NCBI GenBank assembly: GCA_949284065.1
Contig: CASDUO010000004.1
Location: 1 to 57,717 of the forward strand
Direction of reading: 5' to 3'
DNA length: 57,717 nucleotides
Origin: an uncultured Bacillota bacterium
Lineage (GTDB): Bacteria > Bacillota > Clostridia > Peptostreptococcales > Anaerovoracaceae
Below are positions 10,890 to 21,131 of this stretch, in pieces. Within the stretch, counting starts at the first letter, position 1, and each line of letters starts with the position of its first letter. The position numbers and the translations under genes were made by a program. Below the pieces are notes generated by a model. The model was not told the origin of the DNA and did not search any database. It worked only from the letters and a program-made list of their open reading frames with translations.

Positions 10890-12197
10890 ATGAAGATAAT
10901 AAAGAGTTCCGTCGTAAGGACGGAAGGCGACAAAGAGGCTCTTGAGCAGGAAGTGAAGGCCATCATCAAAAGGGTCAGGAGCAAAGGAGACGAAGCTCTC
11001 AGGGAATACAATGCGGCGTTGGACGGATGCACCAGGGAGGTGCTCAGAGTGTCGCCTGAAGAGATAAAAAACGCATATGAAACAGTCAGCGCCGATATGG
11101 TGCAGAGCATCAAGGACGCGGCCATAAACATAACCACTTTCGCCATAGAGCAAAAGAAGTGTCTGTCACCTATAGCTTCTTTCCATGTATCGTCAGGAGT
11201 GGAGCTGGGCCACAGAGTCATACCGGTAAGTTCCGTGTGCTGTTATGTGCCCGGAGGGAATTATCCTCTTTACTCCACAGCTCTCATGCTGGGGATACCT
11301 GCGAAAGTGGCGGGAGTCGAAAGGATAATAGCCTGCACACCTGCGATGAAGGGCACGGAAAAAGTGAATCCCCTCACTCTCGTGGCTATGGACATAGCCG
11401 GGATAAAGGAGATATATGTGACGGGAGGACCCCAGGCCATAGGTGCAGCGGCGTATGGGACCGAGGAGATAGCGCCGGTGGACATGATAGTGGGCCCCGG
11501 GAACAGATACGTGACAGAAGCCAAAAGACAGTGCTACGGACAGGTAGGCATAGATTTCCTCGCAGGGCCCAGTGAAGTTATGGTCCTGGCCGACGGAACG
11601 GCGAGACCGGAGATAATAGCAGCCGATCTGCTGGCTCAGTCCGAACACGACAGGATGGCAAAGGGGATACTGGTGACCACAGATGAGGAAACGGCCGAGG
11701 CCGTTATGGGAGAAGTGGAAAAACAGCTTAAGGAGATCGCCACGGCGGATATAGCTTCCGTATCGTGGAGAGATCACGGCGAGATAATGCTGGCGGACAG
11801 CTACGAAGAGATGACGGGGATCGCCAACTGCATGGCGCCGGAGCATCTCGAAGTCATGGTGGTAGATGACAAGATAGTGTACATAACGGACAGACTGAAG
11901 AATTACGGTTCTCTTTTCATAGGGGATTATGCGGCAGAAGCTTTCGGGGACTATGCCACGGGGACCAATCATACCCTGCCGACTATGGCGGCGGCAAGAT
12001 ACACAGGCGGAGTCTGGGTGGGAACGTTCCTGAAGATATGCACTCATCAGCAGCTCGATCTTGCAGGAGTCAAAGCCATAGGGCCCCTGGTGGAGAAACT
12101 GGCCAAGGGAGAGACTCTTGACGCTCACAGCAAAGCGGCGACAAAGAGGATGGAACTGGCCAGGGCGGAAGAAAAAAAGCTTGAGGAGCAGATGTGA
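10890..12197 (+). CDS. hisD: Histidinol dehydrogenase family protein
   Basis: 435 residues, whole-length HisD fold. NAD-dependent oxidation of an alcohol to an acid with a zinc centre is the family reaction. All catalytic residues I can map are present: E318-H319 in APEHLE, GTNH, QSEHD and the zinc histidine in LDAH. The stretch WVGTFLKICTHQ near the C terminus replaces the LGLADFQKRMTVQ seen in enterobacterial HisD and recalls HisD paralogues that act on other alcohols (from memory). No other his gene is in the window. It trails ilvD by 77 bp with only a distant AGGAG, so substrate identity is open. Confidence 0.8.
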   Translation: MKIIKSSVVRTEGDKEALEQEVKAIIKRVRSKGDEALREYNAALDGCTREVLRVSPEEIKNAYETVSADMVQSIKDAAINITTFAIEQKKCLSPIASFHVSSGVELGHRVIPVSSVCCYVPGGNYPLYSTALMLGIPAKVAGVERIIACTPAMKGTEKVNPLTLVAMDIAGIKEIYVTGGPQAIGAAAYGTEEIAPVDMIVGPGNRYVTEAKRQCYGQVGIDFLAGPSEVMVLADGTARPEIIAADLLAQSEHDRMAKGILVTTDEETAEAVMGEVEKQLKEIATADIASVSWRDHGEIMLADSYEEMTGIANCMAPEHLEVMVVDDKIVYITDRLKNYGSLFIGDYAAEAFGDYATGTNHTLPTMAAARYTGGVWVGTFLKICTHQQLDLAGVKAIGPLVEKLAKGETLDAHSKAATKRMELARAEEKKLEEQM

Positions 12198-12277
12198 TCT
12201 CCGGATCGCAGCGGTGACCTTTTATATAGCCGGCACAGATACAGTGTCGGATACGGAAAGCGGGAAAGGAGGCGCAG

Positions 12278-14221
12278 ATGGCAGCCCAGTCAAAAGGAAA
12301 ATATTATATAACCACCCCCATATACTATCCCAGTGACAATCTTCACATAGGACATACCTATTGCACTGTCATGGCTGATGCCATGGCTCGGTTCAAAAGA
12401 GCCCTGGGGTATGATGTGAGGTTCCTCACAGGCACAGACGAACACGGGCAAAAAATACAGACCATCGCACAGAAGGCGGGAGTATCCCCCCAGGAATATG
12501 TGGACAAGGTGGTGGACGGCATAGTGGAACTCTGGGACAGGATGGAGATATCATATGACGACTTCATAAGGACCACACAGCCGAGACATGTAAAGAGAGT
12601 CCAGGAAATATTCAAGAAGATGTATGAGAACGGGGATATATATAAGGGCGAGTATGAAGGGCTTTACTGCACTCCATGTGAAAGCTTTTGGACGGAAAGC
12701 CAGCTGGTGGACGGCAAGTGTCCCGACTGCGGCAGACCGGTGGAAAAAGCTAAAGAGGAGGCGTACTTTTTCCAGATATCCAAGTACTCGGACAGACTGC
12801 TCAAGCTCTTCAAAGAGCAGCCTGATTTCCTGCAACCGGAAAGCAGGAGGAACGAGATGATCGCCTTCGTGGAACAGGGCCTCGAAGACCTTTGTATATC
12901 CAGATCATCATTCGACTGGGGCATACCTGTGCCCATAGATGAAAAACACGTGATCTACGTGTGGCTTGACGCCCTCACCAACTATATAACGGCTCTCGGC
13001 TATCCCGATGAGCCTGATCTTTATGAAAAGTACTGGCCGGCAGACGTGCATCTGGTGGGGAAGGAGATAGTCAGGTTCCATACGATAATATGGCCTGCCA
13101 TGCTCATGTCCATAAATGAACCTCTCCCCAGACAGGTGCTGGGCCACGGATGGCTCCTCATAGACGGAGGGAAGATGAGCAAGTCCAAGGGCAACGTGGT
13201 GGACCCTGTGAAACTCATCGACAGATACGGCATCGACGCCCTGAAATATTTCCTGCTCAGGGAATACACCTTCGGTCAAGACGGAGTGTTCACCAATGAG
13301 GTGATGCTCAAGAGGATGAATTCGGATCTGGCCAACGATCTGGGGAACCTGGTCAGCAGGACGGCTTCCATGATAGAAAAATACTGTGGCGGATATGTGC
13401 CGGACAAGGGCGCCGAAGAGGGACCTGACGGAGATCTCATGGCCACTCTTACAGGGGCGGCTTCCAAGGTGGAAGACCATATGGAACAGTTCAAATTCAA
13501 CATGGCTCTTGAAGAGATCTGGGTAGGTATAAGGAGGGCCAACAAGTACATCGACGAAACAGAGCCCTGGATCCTTGCAAAGGATGGATCGTGCAAAGAG
13601 AGGCTCGATGGGGTCATGCACAATCTGGCGGAGGCTATCAGGATAATCTCCATACTCATACATCCTTTCATGCACAGCACATCTGCGGAGATAAGGAAAC
13701 AGATGGGACTGTGGTTCGCAGAACCTCAGTGGGAGGATGCGACGGTCTTCCATATGATGAACGGAGAACAGGTGAAAAAGGGAGACGCCATTTTCCCCAG
13801 GCTGGATATAGAAAAAGAGCTGGAAGAGCTTTCGAAACTGAACGGCAAGCAGGATGAGCCCGCTGACGGAGGCAAGGCTTTGGAGCTCAAAGAGGAAATA
13901 GTGTATGAGGATTTCGATAAACTGGACCTGAGGGTAGGGACCATACTTTCCTGTGATAAACATCCCAAGGCAGATAAACTCCTCGTATTCCAGGTAAAGA
14001 TGGGTACGGAGACCAGGCAGATAGTGTCCGGTGTGGCTCAATACTACGAGCCGGAGGACACTGTAGGTATGAAAGTGGTGGTAGTCGCAAACCTCAAGCC
14101 GAGAAAATTGCGGGGAGTGGAGTCAAAGGGAATGATTCTCTTTGCCGATAATGTAGTAGACGGCAATGAGAGAGTGGAATTCGTGACTACTGTTGCCGAT
14201 GACGGCAATGCCGTGACATAG
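12278..14221 (+). CDS. metG: Methionyl-tRNA synthetase
   Basis: Charges tRNA-Met. 647 residues. The class I signatures are HIGHTY (near residue 23) and KMSKSKGN; a zinc knuckle CTPC...CPDC sits in the connective domain. The last 110 residues form the EMAP-type tRNA-binding domain (DFDKLDLRVGTILSCDKHPKADKLL). ATG 12278 follows AAAGGAGG. It heads a housekeeping run with the kinase-like gene, tatD and tilS on the same strand. Confidence 0.96.
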   Translation: MAAQSKGKYYITTPIYYPSDNLHIGHTYCTVMADAMARFKRALGYDVRFLTGTDEHGQKIQTIAQKAGVSPQEYVDKVVDGIVELWDRMEISYDDFIRTTQPRHVKRVQEIFKKMYENGDIYKGEYEGLYCTPCESFWTESQLVDGKCPDCGRPVEKAKEEAYFFQISKYSDRLLKLFKEQPDFLQPESRRNEMIAFVEQGLEDLCISRSSFDWGIPVPIDEKHVIYVWLDALTNYITALGYPDEPDLYEKYWPADVHLVGKEIVRFHTIIWPAMLMSINEPLPRQVLGHGWLLIDGGKMSKSKGNVVDPVKLIDRYGIDALKYFLLREYTFGQDGVFTNEVMLKRMNSDLANDLGNLVSRTASMIEKYCGGYVPDKGAEEGPDGDLMATLTGAASKVEDHMEQFKFNMALEEIWVGIRRANKYIDETEPWILAKDGSCKERLDGVMHNLAEAIRIISILIHPFMHSTSAEIRKQMGLWFAEPQWEDATVFHMMNGEQVKKGDAIFPRLDIEKELEELSKLNGKQDEPADGGKALELKEEIVYEDFDKLDLRVGTILSCDKHPKADKLLVFQVKMGTETRQIVSGVAQYYEPEDTVGMKVVVVANLKPRKLRGVESKGMILFADNVVDGNERVEFVTTVADDGNAVT

Positions 14222-14281
14222 CAGGGTCCGTCAGGCGGAAAACAGTACAGACGACAAAAGAGAAAAGGAGCCGAGAAGCAA

Positions 14282-14911
14282 ATGGGTAACTATATAATCG
14301 CGATCAGCAGACAGTTGGGAGCAGGAGGATCCATAACGGGGAAGGCCATAGCAGAAAAGCTGGGATTCCGATATATGGATAACGAGATCCTTGCCGCAGC
14401 GGCAGAGGAATTCGGAACGACTCCCGAAGATATGAAGATGCTGGAGGAGAGCATGGCGCCCATATGGAGCACTGTGCTCAATACGACGGCCAACGAGTTG
14501 CCCTATATGACCGAAAGCTGGTATATGCCTACGGGCAGACAGCTCTTCGAAGTGCAGACGGAGATATTGCGGAAGGCAGTAGAAGAAGGCCCCTGTGTGA
14601 TCGTAGGGAGATGCGGAGGATATATTTTCCGTGAAGAGGAAAAATGTGTTTCCCTGAGATTCTACGCAGATGAAGAGTCCCGTCTCCAAAGACTGTCCTA
14701 CAAGGAAATATTCAGAGGGCCCCAGGGAGCGAAAGAGCTTCAGAAGGAAGACAAGAACAGGGCCAGATATTTCAATACATACACCGGCAAAAAATGGTAT
14801 GACATGGAAAACTACGACATATGTATAAACACCGGGAAACTCAAGGATGAAGAAATAGTGGAAATGTCATTGCAATATATATACACCAGGTTCCCGGAAC
14901 TGGAAAAGTAA
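14282..14911 (+). CDS. Cytidylate kinase-like family protein
   Basis: 209 residues. The N terminus IISRQLGAGGSITGKAIAEKLG is a variant P-loop typical of the cytidylate kinase-like family (Cytidylate_kin_2 type), with YMDNEIL after it and RCGGYIF plus a C-terminal LRFYADEESRLQRL. True Cmk has a different NMP-binding insert, so I would not call this CMP kinase. The substrate is unknown. It lies between metG and tatD, 60 and 29 bp from its neighbours. Confidence 0.8.
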   Translation: MGNYIIAISRQLGAGGSITGKAIAEKLGFRYMDNEILAAAAEEFGTTPEDMKMLEESMAPIWSTVLNTTANELPYMTESWYMPTGRQLFEVQTEILRKAVEEGPCVIVGRCGGYIFREEEKCVSLRFYADEESRLQRLSYKEIFRGPQGAKELQKEDKNRARYFNTYTGKKWYDMENYDICINTGKLKDEEIVEMSLQYIYTRFPELEK

Positions 14912-14940
14912 GGGCGGAAAAAAGGAACGGAAAAGGTTAT

Positions 14941-15789
14941 ATGCTGTACGACTCACACGCACATCTGAACAATGAAGGATATAGCCGGGAAGAGAGGCAG
15001 GAAGTCATCGGCCGCATACAGGAAGCCGTAGACGGCGGCCTCCTTTCCTATGTGAACGATATAGGCTTCGACCTGGCATCTTCCAAGATGGCGGCGGACC
15101 ACAGCGAAGGATACCCGTGGTGCTACGGTGCGGTGGGGTACCATCCCCACTGTGCAAAGGACATGGGAGAGATGGAACTGCTCATGATCCGCTCTCTGGC
15201 AGGTAAGAAAAACATCAAGGCCATAGGAGAGATAGGACTGGATTTCCATTATGACCATTCTCCCAGAGATGTGCAGAGGGAATGTTTCATAAAGCAGGTG
15301 GAGCTCGCCAAGGAGCTGGAGATGCCCATAGTGATACATTCCCGTGAGGCCGACGGACAGGTAATGGATATACTGAAAGGAACGGGAGCCTTTTCAGAGG
15401 AGAGAAAGAGTCTGTTCCCTGAAAGACCGGCGCCGGAAGGCTGGGAAAGTGCTGCAGGGGACGCCAGAGTCCTCCTCCACTGTTTTTCCGGAAGCAGAGA
15501 GCTGGGAGAGCAGTATGTGAGGCTGGGGGCCACGCTTTCCATGGCAGGACCCCTCACATATAAGAACAACAAAAAGACCGTGGAGGTAGCGAGGAACATC
15601 CCCTTGGAATTCCTCATGGTGGAAACAGACAGCCCCTATTTGACTCCGGAACCCCGAAGAGGCGAAAAGAACATTTCCATAAATGTGAAATATACAGCCC
15701 AGAGACTGGCAGTGCTGTGCGGCAGGAGTTTCGAAGAAACAGCGGAAATCACCTGCATGAATGCAAAGAGATTTTTTGATATCCCATGA
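14941..15789 (+). CDS. tatD: TatD family metal-dependent hydrolase
   Basis: 282 residues, TIM-barrel amidohydrolase of the TatD/YcfH group, likely a deoxyribonuclease. Metal ligands: DSHAHL at the N terminus, GEIGLDFHYD (E), VIHSREA (H), LHCFSG (H) and ETDSPYL (D). The stop codon overlaps the tilS start (ATGA). metG-tatD adjacency is common in Firmicutes. Confidence 0.9.
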   Translation: MLYDSHAHLNNEGYSREERQEVIGRIQEAVDGGLLSYVNDIGFDLASSKMAADHSEGYPWCYGAVGYHPHCAKDMGEMELLMIRSLAGKKNIKAIGEIGLDFHYDHSPRDVQRECFIKQVELAKELEMPIVIHSREADGQVMDILKGTGAFSEERKSLFPERPAPEGWESAAGDARVLLHCFSGSRELGEQYVRLGATLSMAGPLTYKNNKKTVEVARNIPLEFLMVETDSPYLTPEPRRGEKNISINVKYTAQRLAVLCGRSFEETAEITCMNAKRFFDIP

Positions 15790-17192
15790 TCGAAGAGAAG
15801 GTGAAAAAGACCATAAAGGATCGCGGCCTGATAGAGAGGGGCGATCACGTGGTACTCGGACTTTCCGGAGGACCGGATTCCGTGTGCCTTTTTGATATGC
15901 TTTGCAGCATGTCCGGAGAAATGGGGTTTTCCCTTTCGGCAGTACATGTCAATCACAAGTTCCGGCCGGGCGATGCGGAAAGAGACAGAGACTATGTCAA
16001 AAAAATCTGCAGAGAAAGAGGAGTGCCCTGCGATGTTTACGAGGTGGACTGCCACCGGGTGGCAGAGGATCTGGGGATGACCGATGAAGAGGCCGGCAGG
16101 AAGGTAAGGTATGACTCCTACGAAAAAAGTGCGGCCGCATCGTCAGAAACGAAAAGGATCTCCAAGGAAAAAGTGAAGATCGCTGTGGCGCAGAATATGA
16201 ACGATCAGGCGGAGACAGTGCTTTTCCGCATCATAAGGGGGACCGGAGTGGACGGTCTTTCTCCCATGGGCTTCAAGAGAAAGAGAGAGAGCGGGTTCTG
16301 GGTGATCAGGCCTTTGCTTGATGTGGACAGGAGAGATATCGAAGCGTACTGCCTGGAAAAAAGGCTGGAACCCTGCAGGGACAAGACCAATAAAGACACT
16401 CTCTACACCAGGAACAAGATCAGGCTGGAACTCATACCCTATCTGGAGAGGGAATTCAACGGCAGCGTCATGGAGAGACTTTGCACCCTGGCAGATCTTG
16501 CGGAAAAGGACAGGGATCATATAGGCAGGGTGGTGGATGAGATCTTCGAAAGCCTCATAAAGGATAAAAATACCGACAGGGTCATACTGGACAGGGAAGG
16601 CTTTTCGGGACTCCATGAAGCCCTGAAACACCGGATCGTGATGAAGGCCTTCGGTGAGATAGGATTGGATGAGGATCTCTCATATGTGCATGTAGGGATA
16701 TGCTGCCGCCTCATCGAGGAAGGAAGGGGCACCTGTTCGGTGGACATGCCCCACGGCTACCGCATGGAAGTGAGGTACGGCGATGTGGTATTCGGCCGTG
16801 ACAGGGAGACGGGAGAAGGCGGGGGAGCTGAGAGGCCCGACCTCTACAAAAAACTCGTCCCCTTTGAGGAGTACTGTCACGATTCCTCAGTCGCAGCCCT
16901 GGATTATGACAGGTTCCTGGAGGAGTTCGGAGATGAGGAGATCCAATGGAGGACCCGTCAGCCGGGAGACAGGATACAGTTGCCTGCCACAGAAGGAGGC
17001 AAGAAGATCAAAAAACTGTTCATCGACGAAAAAGTACCTAAAGATCTCAGAGACAGCATATACATGGCTGCCGTGGGACATGAGATAATATGGATACCGA
17101 AGGGCCGCACGAGAGCTTTTTACAGAGGGGATCTGAAAGTCACGGAGGCAACGAAGCGTGTGCTCTTGCTTGATACCAAGGAGATTTTGTGA
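15786..17192 (+). CDS. tilS: tRNA(Ile)-lysidine synthetase
   Basis: Converts C34 of the tRNA-Ile with anticodon CAU to lysidine so that it reads AUA. 468 residues. PP-loop SGGPDS at 27-32, a catalytic core with NMNDQAETVLFRIIRGTG, and C-terminal substrate-binding domains. Starts in the ATGA overlap with tatD. The modification should matter here because ATA is used very often for isoleucine throughout the window. hpt, which often sits between tilS and ftsH in Firmicutes, is absent. Confidence 0.93.
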   Translation: MIEEKVKKTIKDRGLIERGDHVVLGLSGGPDSVCLFDMLCSMSGEMGFSLSAVHVNHKFRPGDAERDRDYVKKICRERGVPCDVYEVDCHRVAEDLGMTDEEAGRKVRYDSYEKSAAASSETKRISKEKVKIAVAQNMNDQAETVLFRIIRGTGVDGLSPMGFKRKRESGFWVIRPLLDVDRRDIEAYCLEKRLEPCRDKTNKDTLYTRNKIRLELIPYLEREFNGSVMERLCTLADLAEKDRDHIGRVVDEIFESLIKDKNTDRVILDREGFSGLHEALKHRIVMKAFGEIGLDEDLSYVHVGICCRLIEEGRGTCSVDMPHGYRMEVRYGDVVFGRDRETGEGGGAERPDLYKKLVPFEEYCHDSSVAALDYDRFLEEFGDEEIQWRTRQPGDRIQLPATEGGKKIKKLFIDEKVPKDLRDSIYMAAVGHEIIWIPKGRTRAFYRGDLKVTEATKRVLLLDTKEIL

Positions 17193-17198
17193 TAAAAT
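17170..17198 (+). promoter_or_regulatory. Probable ftsH promoter within the end of tilS
   Basis: -35 TTGATA (17170-17175) and -10 TAAAAT (17193-17198) with a 17-bp spacer overlap the last codons of tilS, about 80 bp ahead of ftsH. Confidence 0.6.
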
Positions 17199-17283
17199 TA
17201 TTGTCCGAGTTGCAGTTTTGAGGGAAAAATTGTTAGACAGGAACAAATTTCAATAAATTCAGGAAAGGAAAAGACCGCAAAAC

Positions 17284-19434
17284 ATGAAAAAGTTTTCCAG
17301 AAACGTAGGCATCTATTTGATAATAATAGGCATGGTGGTGGCCATGGCTTTCTTTTATACCCGGGAACCGGGGGAGACCATAAAACAGGTGTCGTGGACT
17401 TCGTTCACAAGTGATGTTGCTGACGGGGAGTTCAACACCGTGACTTTCGATGAGATGATGGTCACGGGAGAGAAAAAAGGAGACGATACCAAATATGTCA
17501 CCTATGCCTCATCGATGTTGGACATAAACTGGCTCAATGAAACATACCTCAACGAACAACAGCAGGACGGAAAGGTGGAAGTGACCAACGAACCTCCAAA
17601 GGAAACACCTTGGTACATTTCCATGCTGCCTACCCTCATAATGGTGGGAGTGCTCATATTCTTCTGGGTCATGATAATGAACCAGCAGGGCGGCGGAGGA
17701 AAGGCCATGCAGTTTGGCAGGAGCAGGGCGAAGCTGCAAAAGGACAGCGATCTGAAAAAGATAACGTTCAACGATGTGGCCGGACTTGACGAAGAAAAGG
17801 AAGAACTCCAGGAGATCGTGGACTTTCTCAAACATTCCAGGAGATTCAACAACCTGGGAGCGAGGATACCCAAAGGCATACTGCTCGTAGGACCTCCCGG
17901 AACGGGAAAGACATATATTTCCAGAGCCACCGCAGGAGAGGCGGGTGTGCCCTTTTTTACCATAAGCGGATCGGAGTTCGTTGAGATGTTCGTAGGCGTA
18001 GGCGCATCCAGAGTCAGGGACCTGTTCGATCAGGCGAAGAAGAATGCGCCCTGTATAGTTTTCATAGACGAGATAGACGCTGTGGGAAGGAAGAGAGGTG
18101 CCGGCCTGGGCGGCGGACATGACGAAAGAGAACAGACTCTGAACCAGCTGCTGGTGGAGATGGACGGATTTGCGGAAAACTCCGGCATCATCATATTGGC
18201 TGCCACCAACAGACCCGACGTGCTGGATCCCGCCCTTCTCAGACCGGGAAGATTCGACAGACAGATCGTCATAGGCGTGCCTGACATCAAGGGCAGGGAA
18301 GAGATATTCAAAGTACATTCCAGGAACAAACCTCTCGATGAGTCGGTGAATCCCGAAGTCCTGGCAAGAAGGACCCCCGGGTTCACACCGGCCGACATAG
18401 AGAACATGCTCAACGAGGCGGCATTGCTCACTGCCAGGAGGAACGGCAAGCACATAAGGATGGACGAGATCGAAGAAGCCATCACCAAGGTCATTGCCGG
18501 GCCGGAAAAGAAGAGCAGAGTCATAAGTCAGGAGGAAAGGACCCTGACGGCATACCACGAGGCCGGACATGCCATAGTCGCTCATGTGCTGCCTCACACG
18601 GATCCTGTACATCAGATAACCATAGTACCCAGAGGCAGAGCCGGAGGGTTCACCATGGTGCTGCCCAAGGAGGACAGGTATTATGGTACCAAGGCCGATA
18701 TGACCGAACAGATAATCCACCTTCTGGGCGGCCGTGTGGCGGAAAAATTGAAGCTGGACGATATAAGCACGGGAGCCAGTAACGATATATCGCGGGCCAC
18801 GGAAATAGCCAGAGATATGGTCACCAAATATGGTTTCAGCGAAAAGCTCGGCCCCGTCAATTACAGTTCTTCTGAAGAAGTTTTCCTCGGGAAAGACTTT
18901 TCCACCAGAAAGAATTACTCGGAAGAAGTGGCGGCGGAAATAGATGAAGAGATAAAGGCCATGGTGGAGAGCGCATTTGAAAAGTGCGAGGAAATACTGA
19001 AAGAACATGACCAGCAGCTTGAAACGGTGGCCAAGGCCCTCCTTGAAGTGGAGACTCTGGACGGCGAACAGTTCACTCTTTTGTTCGAGGGCAAGCTCAC
19101 TCCGGAAGGTCTCGTTGAGGAACTCAAGAAAAAGGACGACACCATAGCTGAAAAGAATAGACAGGAAGCAGAGGAGATGCAGGAGCTCCAAAGGCGTGAA
19201 GAGGAAGAGCTCGCAAAATACGACGGAGATTATCTCAATGATGACCCGGACGCCCCTGCTGACGGCACAAGGAGACCGGGACAGGATATGATACCGCCTC
19301 TGGCCAGGACATATGAAGATATAGAAAAGGAAAAGACAGAGGAGACAGACCGCTCCGGAGATCATGACGATGAGGACGCGGCAGGCCATGACACAGATGT
19401 GGATGAAGGGAAGGAGGAAAAAGGGGAAAAATAA
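17284..19434 (+). CDS. ftsH: ATP-dependent zinc metalloprotease FtsH
   Basis: Membrane-anchored AAA+ protease that degrades damaged membrane proteins and regulators. 716 residues, longer than the usual 600-650. Transmembrane segments near 7-27 and 113-133 flank an extracytoplasmic domain; Walker A GPPGTGKT near 203-210, SRH region, and the zinc site HEAGH at 425-429 with a third acidic ligand near 501 follow. The last 100 residues form an acidic, Glu/Asp-rich tail with no recognisable domain, which explains the extra length. Confidence 0.96.
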   Translation: MKKFSRNVGIYLIIIGMVVAMAFFYTREPGETIKQVSWTSFTSDVADGEFNTVTFDEMMVTGEKKGDDTKYVTYASSMLDINWLNETYLNEQQQDGKVEVTNEPPKETPWYISMLPTLIMVGVLIFFWVMIMNQQGGGGKAMQFGRSRAKLQKDSDLKKITFNDVAGLDEEKEELQEIVDFLKHSRRFNNLGARIPKGILLVGPPGTGKTYISRATAGEAGVPFFTISGSEFVEMFVGVGASRVRDLFDQAKKNAPCIVFIDEIDAVGRKRGAGLGGGHDEREQTLNQLLVEMDGFAENSGIIILAATNRPDVLDPALLRPGRFDRQIVIGVPDIKGREEIFKVHSRNKPLDESVNPEVLARRTPGFTPADIENMLNEAALLTARRNGKHIRMDEIEEAITKVIAGPEKKSRVISQEERTLTAYHEAGHAIVAHVLPHTDPVHQITIVPRGRAGGFTMVLPKEDRYYGTKADMTEQIIHLLGGRVAEKLKLDDISTGASNDISRATEIARDMVTKYGFSEKLGPVNYSSSEEVFLGKDFSTRKNYSEEVAAEIDEEIKAMVESAFEKCEEILKEHDQQLETVAKALLEVETLDGEQFTLLFEGKLTPEGLVEELKKKDDTIAEKNRQEAEEMQELQRREEEELAKYDGDYLNDDPDAPADGTRRPGQDMIPPLARTYEDIEKEKTEETDRSGDHDDEDAAGHDTDVDEGKEEKGEK

Positions 19435-19475
19435 GGAATGTGATCGGATAGAGGAATATCGGAGGGGAGAGGCGT

Positions 19476-21038
19476 ATGAAAGTAACTGTCAGAGATTGTC
19501 TGGAGCTGGCGCCATTTGCCGAAGCGAAGGTGCTGGCTGCTGAAGAACATCTGGACAACCAAATAAAAAAGGTGTCTGTGCTGGAAACGACAGAACCCAG
19601 AGCCGCAGGTGAATATTGCGGCGGGAAAAACCAGATGACATTATCGGCGTTTTTTGCCGGGATCGACGATCCGGATACACAGTGCAGCATCATAAAAGAG
19701 CTGGCCGGAGCGAAGACAGGCGCTCTTGTCATGACCAGGGGAGGAGAAGGCGCCCTGAGTGACAAAGTCATGTCTGCGGCGGAAAAGGCCGGCCTGCCTC
19801 TCATAGCCATAAACGAAAAGAAAAACTGGGCTATGGGCGATATGATCGAGGAGATAACCGGCAATCTGTTTTTCGGAGGGAAAAAGGATTTTGAAAACGG
19901 ACTGATAAATAACACCATATTCCATCTGCTCAATTTTGATAAATACGGAGATTTCAGGCAGGCAGTGAGAGCCGCGGCTCTTTCCAACGACTTCCAGCTC
20001 ATACTTTTGAGTGAGGATTTCAATCCTGTGTTCTCCGTGGAGACCCGGCACAGGACCACCATAGATGAGGCCATAAGGTTAGGACGGCAGAGAGATGTAG
20101 GCAGACAGTCTTCTGTATACACCATGATAGACGTCAACGGGGTCCTCACTTACTGGGGTCCGGTGACCATACAGGGAACGAAGTATTTCATGTTCATAGT
20201 GGACAACGAGGATTCATATACGGGAGCTGAGATAACTAAGCTTGCGGAAATAATCGAGCTGGCTATGGGGATGTGGAAATACACTCCGGAACGTGACGTG
20301 AAATCGGAAATGATAAAGGCCTTGCGGCGGGGGAATACGGGACTCGCACACAATCTGAGGGCAGAGGCGGATATAGACGAAGAAGATATGGTGGGGGTGT
20401 TCTACGGGAAATCTATGGATCCGGAAAGCGACCGGATAATGGACCAGTATCAGAAGGATACGGGACTCCATATAATATACACAGGTGAAGACGATGAGAG
20501 AAGCGGCGTCGTGATAAGGGAGAAAGACATCAGCCCGGACGAGGCGAAGGAGCTTTCCGTGGCGCTGTTCAACAGGTTGAAAGAGAAAAAAGAGGTAAGG
20601 CTTTTCCATGTGACGGGAGTGGAAGGGATACCGGGAGCCAGCGACGGTTACCGGCTCATCAACGAGACATGGTCCTTCTGTCAAAATGTTTTCCCGTACA
20701 AGCGGGTGTTCACGAAATATGACATGGTCCTTGTGAATAACTGTATCAACATACAGATACAGGGCGGATATATAAAAAAGAATTACGATGATCTTTTGGA
20801 GCAGTTCAAGCGGGGGTCCAAAGAGCGGCAGCTTTTACAGACCCTTGAGACATTCGTACTGGACGCCGGCATGAACAGCGGCATGACGGCAAAGTTCATG
20901 GACATACATGCCAACACGGTCCAGTACAGGCTGAAAAAGATCAACGACATACTGGGTGTGGAGATCACCGCTAACAGGGTCATACCGGGGCTCACTGTGG
21001 CTCTCGCCCTCCAGCGTCTGGAGAGAGTCGTGAGGTAA
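19476..21038 (+). CDS. PucR family transcriptional regulator
   Basis: 520 residues. An N-terminal PucR domain starts with MKVTVRDCLELAPFAEAKVL; the middle is a GGDEF-related CdaR/PucR-type domain, and the C terminus ends in a PucR-type helix-turn-helix (TAKFMDIHANTVQYRLKKI). Family members respond to small metabolites and control purine or amino-acid catabolism. It is followed on the same strand by an acyl-CoA synthetase, its most likely target here (inference). Start ATG 19476 follows GGAGGGGAG. Confidence 0.85.
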   Translation: MKVTVRDCLELAPFAEAKVLAAEEHLDNQIKKVSVLETTEPRAAGEYCGGKNQMTLSAFFAGIDDPDTQCSIIKELAGAKTGALVMTRGGEGALSDKVMSAAEKAGLPLIAINEKKNWAMGDMIEEITGNLFFGGKKDFENGLINNTIFHLLNFDKYGDFRQAVRAAALSNDFQLILLSEDFNPVFSVETRHRTTIDEAIRLGRQRDVGRQSSVYTMIDVNGVLTYWGPVTIQGTKYFMFIVDNEDSYTGAEITKLAEIIELAMGMWKYTPERDVKSEMIKALRRGNTGLAHNLRAEADIDEEDMVGVFYGKSMDPESDRIMDQYQKDTGLHIIYTGEDDERSGVVIREKDISPDEAKELSVALFNRLKEKKEVRLFHVTGVEGIPGASDGYRLINETWSFCQNVFPYKRVFTKYDMVLVNNCINIQIQGGYIKKNYDDLLEQFKRGSKERQLLQTLETFVLDAGMNSGMTAKFMDIHANTVQYRLKKINDILGVEITANRVIPGLTVALALQRLERVVR

Positions 21039-21131
21039 CACAGCAGGTGCAAGGCACCGGCAACAACGATAAAAACAGCCCGGGCATGACGGCCCATGTG
21101 CCTGCGGGCGGAAAAGAGGAAACAGGTATAA

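Noticed and set aside
17509..19389. 626-residue open frame antisense to ftsH
   Set aside because: It lies wholly opposite ftsH, has no ribosome binding site, and has the His/Tyr/Arg-rich composition of a shadow frame. Similar long antisense frames at 3481-4935, 21222-22817 and 1172-2176 were discarded for the same reason.
21078..21109. GC-rich inverted repeat between pucR and the acyl-CoA synthetase gene
   Set aside because: The stem is interrupted, has a large loop and no T tract. It does not qualify as a terminator or a known RNA.
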